DNA of 64,000 nucleotides, from NCBI RefSeq assembly GCF_029201565.1, contig NZ_CP104002.1:3613001-3677000 (forward strand), read 5' to 3'. The notes under the pieces were generated by a model. It ran no database searches, was not told where the DNA came from, and saw nothing but the letters and a program-made list of their open reading frames with translations. Below are positions 61,773 through 64,000 of the stretch, piece after piece (the first letter of the stretch is position 1; every line of letters begins with the position of its first letter). The translations under genes and the position numbers were made by a program. This DNA is from Devosia sp. SD17-2. GTDB taxonomy: Bacteria; Pseudomonadota; Alphaproteobacteria; Rhizobiales; Devosiaceae.

Positions 61773-62338
61773 AGCAGCCCCCTCAATGTCTTGCGGGCTT
61801 CGTGCACATGGTAGGAAATGGTCGCCTCCCGGATGCCCATGATATCGGCGGCTTCGGCGTGGCTCAGCTCCTCGGCATAGACGAGGAGCACGGCGTCGCG
61901 CTGTTTTTCCGGCAGGGTGCGGACGGCGGCCCAGAGTTCGCGGTTGGTGGTGGCAGCCTCCTGGTCCGGCTCGGCCTCGGAGGGTGTTATCTCGGCATAG
62001 CTTTTCGCATGTCGCCCCCTGCGCTGGCCGGCGCGCTGCCAATCGCGCACCGCATTGAGCGTGATGCGATAGACCCAGGAGGAAAAGGCGCTGCGCCCAT
62101 CGAAGCCGGAAATGGCCCCGCCAAGTTTTATGCAGACATCCTGGGCGATATCCTCGGCATCGTCGCGATTGCCGCACCAGCGCCAGGCGGTCCGATAGAT
62201 GCGGTCGTAATGGGTTTCCAAAAGCTCGGCAAAAGCATCGGAGTCCCCGTTCTGCGCGCGCCGGACCAGCGCCTCGGCTAGTGCCGTTGCGGGATCGAGC
62301 GGTGGTGCGGCAGTCAGTCCCATCATGGCAGCATGCAC
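61769..62338 (-). CDS. ECF sigma-70 factor
   Basis: A 189-residue ECF sigma factor: region 2 (RIYRTAWRWCGNRDDAEDIA) and region 4 (LPEKQRDAVLLVYAEELSHA and the following ADIMGIREATISYHV). Start at 62338 is chosen; the ATG a few codons later is possible. It is translationally coupled to a vWA membrane protein, the usual place of an anti-sigma gene. Confidence 0.9.
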   Translation of the reverse strand: MHAAMMGLTAAPPLDPATALAEALVRRAQNGDSDAFAELLETHYDRIYRTAWRWCGNRDDAEDIAQDVCIKLGGAISGFDGRSAFSSWVYRITLNAVRDWQRAGQRRGRHAKSYAEITPSEAEPDQEAATTNRELWAAVRTLPEKQRDAVLLVYAEELSHAEAADIMGIREATISYHVHEARKTLRGLL

Positions 62339-62476
62339 ATCTGGCCTCTTTGGCTTAATTAGAGGCTAAGACGCCGGCGCCGGAAACTTCCTTTGGGTCG
62401 GGGCCGAGATATTTTTGTGAAGCTGTGCACGGGGGCCTATAGAAGGCTGACGTCGACGCTGCGAAAGGCCAAGATC

Positions 62477-62665
62477 ATGACAGACAAGCCAGAGAGCCCG
62501 TTCAAACTCAATTCAACACGGATTATCATTCTGGCGCTGGGCGCGCTGGTGCTGCTGATCAGCATCTCGATGTTTTCGGGCGGGCTGGGGACGTATAATG
62601 CGCTCAAGGAAGCCGCCAATGCGGCCAAAACGCCGAGTGCCGAGCAGGTGGAGCCGGCGCAGTAG
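62477..62665 (+). CDS. Small membrane protein, 62 aa
   Basis: MTDKPESPFKLNSTRIIILA... has one hydrophobic helix (RIIILALGALVLLISISMF) and an alanine-rich end. It diverges from the sigma factor gene. No family is recognised, and the ribosome site is weak. Confidence 0.5.
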   Translation: MTDKPESPFKLNSTRIIILALGALVLLISISMFSGGLGTYNALKEAANAAKTPSAEQVEPAQ

Positions 62666-63022
62666 GTTTTTGTGTGTTTGAAGGGGATTACCCCCACCTA
62701 GCCTCCCCCTGGCAGGGGGAGGGACGCATCGGGGAGGCGGAAGCCCCTCATGACTTCACGACTATCTCAGAGTGATGGATTGGCGGCGGCGGGGCCTCGG
62801 GCCTTAAGCAGCATTTCTTTTGCGGCGGGGTTCCCCTCACCCTGACCCTCTCCCCGGAGGGGCGAGGGGACGGTGAAGCTGAGGGTTTTGTGGGGCGGAA
62901 GCGGCGGACACCCCCACCCCAACCCTCCCCACAAGGGGGAGGGAGCCTTCGGTGGCTCACCGGCATCGCGGCACACTGGATGGGCTCCTCCCCCCTATCA
63001 GGGGGAGGTCAGGTGGGGGTTT
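62666..63022. repeat. Intergenic palindromic repeat cluster B
   Basis: Four palindromic GC-rich units of the same family as cluster A lie here: CTCCCCCTGGCAGGGGGAG near 62703, CTCTCCCCGGAGGGGCGAGG near 62850, CCTCCCCACAAGGGGGAGG near 62923, and a CCTCCCCCCTATCAGGGGGA unit near 62988. No gene is seen. Confidence 0.78.
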
Positions 63023-64000
63023 TCAGGCCACCAGGGCCTGGGGCACTGCTTCAGCAATAAAGCCGCCGCCTAAAACTTCTGAGGTCTGGCTGTCGTCGGT
63101 GTAGAAGACGCAGGCCTGGCCGGGGGAGATGCCGTATTCGCCTGAGACGAGGGTGACGTAGACTTCCCCGTCCTGCATCTGGATGACGGCAGGCTGTGGG
63201 CCGCGGGTAGAGCGGACTTTGACTTCCACAGGGGCGCCATTGCCGGCGCTGGCTTCGGCGAGCGGGACGCTGCCCAGCCAGTTGACGTTGCGCAGGCGCA
63301 CCGTGTGGGTCTTTAGCGCTTCGCGCGGGCCGACGATGACACGGCCGGTGCGGTGATCGAGTTTGACCACATAGAGTGGTTCGCCCGCGGCGACGCCGAG
63401 ACCCTTGCGCTGGCCGATGGTGTAATTGACGATGCCGTCATGGGTGCCGAGCACACGACCGTCGAGATGGACGATTTCGCCGGTCGCCATGGCTTCGGGG
63501 TGCATCTTGCGGATGATGTCGGCATATTTGCCCTGCGGCACGAAGCAGATGTCCTGGCTGTCGTGCTTTTCGGCGATCTCGAGACCCATGTCGCGGGCCA
63601 ACTCACGCACTTCGGCCTTGCCCATGCCGCCCAGGGGGAAGCGCAGGAAATCGAGCTGTTCCTGGGTGGTGGCGAAGAGGAAATAGGTCTGATCCCGCTC
63701 GCTGTCGACGGGACGGAAGAGCTGGCGGCGGCCATCGTCGCCAAGGCGCGACTGGACGTAATGGCCCGTGGCCAAGACGTCGGCGCCGAGATCGCGCGCA
63801 ACCGTCATCAGGTCGACGAACTTCACGGACTGGTTGCAGGCAATGCAGGGAACCGGGGTTTCGCCCTGCTGATAGGCATTGGCGAAGGGTTCAATGACCG
63901 AGGCCTTGAAGCGCTCCTCATAGTCGAGAACGTAGTGGGGAATGCCCAGCTTGGCGGCGACGCGGCGGGCATCGTGGATGTCCTGACCGGCGCAGCAGGC
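63023..64000 (-). CDS. mnmA: tRNA-specific 2-thiouridylase MnmA, 5' end beyond the window
   Basis: The frame is open to the window edge and encodes about 325 C-terminal residues of MnmA, which thiolates U34 of Glu, Gln and Lys tRNAs. The nucleophilic cysteine is in [11 protein letters not shown]. The persulfide-relay cysteine is in [10 protein letters not shown]. The sections [17 protein letters not shown] and [16 protein letters not shown] are characteristic. The N-terminal PP-loop lies outside. Confidence 0.95.
   Translation of the reverse strand, partial: ACCAGQDIHDARRVAAKLGIPHYVLDYEERFKASVIEPFANAYQQGETPVPCIACNQSVKFVDLMTVARDLGADVLATGHYVQSRLGDDGRRQLFRPVDSERDQTYFLFATTQEQLDFLRFPLGGMGKAEVRELARDMGLEIAEKHDSQDICFVPQGKYADIIRKMHPEAMATGEIVHLDGRVLGTHDGIVNYTIGQRKGLGVAAGEPLYVVKLDHRTGRVIVGPREALKTHTVRLRNVNWLGSVPLAEASAGNGAPVEVKVRSTRGPQPAVIQMQDGEVYVTLVSGEYGISPGQACVFYTDDSQTSEVLGGGFIAEAVPQALVA

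Noticed and set aside
61773..62177. N-terminal extension of the vWA protein at 59730
   Set aside because: It lies wholly within the ECF sigma gene in another frame; the 4-bp overlap start at 61772 is the normal coupled start.
63023..63826. A complete 267-residue protein starting at 63826
   Set aside because: The frame continues without a stop to the window edge and the upstream part carries the MnmA catalytic cysteine motif, so 63826 is an internal methionine.

Overview
The window looks like chromosome of a high-GC alphaproteobacterium of the order Hyphomicrobiales, probably Devosia or a close relative. The basis is GC-rich coding bias, dipeptide-type and taurine-type ABC transporters, an HWE/HisKA_2-type histidine kinase, a UdgX plus radical-SAM pair, and periplasmic PQQ dehydrogenases of the general kind known from Devosia. 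The genus is inferred from gene content only.

Layout. (1) 1-10.4 kb: a minus-strand catabolic operon for an amino sugar, most likely sialic acid. It has a Tat-exported family-5 binding protein, a permease, a fused permease-ATPase, an ATPase, a NanA/DapA-family lyase, NanE and a NanK-like ROK kinase. A methyltransferase-like gene and azlCD follow. A FadR/NanR-like regulator is divergent across a repeat-containing operator region. (2) 11.1-29.7 kb: a co-directional, largely overlapping 15-gene block built around two tandem PQQ dehydrogenases. It adds a cytochrome c, two MoxJ/XoxJ-like binding proteins, a site-2-protease-like membrane protein without catalytic residues, a giant vWA membrane protein, a MoxR ATPase, a DUF58 protein, and an ABC-2 exporter whose genes bracket a complete taurine-type importer. 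I read it as a periplasmic alcohol-oxidation system with its own maturation and transport machinery. (3) 29.8-39.4 kb: a mobile-DNA-scarred segment with a chimeric MarR reading frame, a P1B metal ATPase, an FNR/FixK-box-preceded SDR plus cytochrome c pair, a truncated IS91-type element, one apparently complete DDE-type IS and a broken IS21 element. (4) 39.4-48.9 kb: an accessory island of mostly small unrecognised genes, ending beside an elongator tRNA-Met gene. It contains two metallophosphoesterases, an AAA+ ATPase, HTH proteins and a predicted R-S-E ADP-ribosyltransferase. No integrase or structural phage gene is visible. (5) 49-64 kb: core-like genes, namely UdgX with its radical-SAM partner, a protease-fold/SPOR protein, a DMT transporter, DUF2200, a histidine kinase, a glyoxalase-fold dioxygenase, an ECF sigma factor overlapping a vWA protein, and a 5'-truncated mnmA. 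Two intergenic spacers there carry the same family of GC-rich palindromic repeats.

The PQQ block is the most system-like feature, and the small-gene island is the part least explained by known families. Identities rest on motif reading, without database searches; start sites were chosen by ribosome-binding site, signal peptide and overlap.
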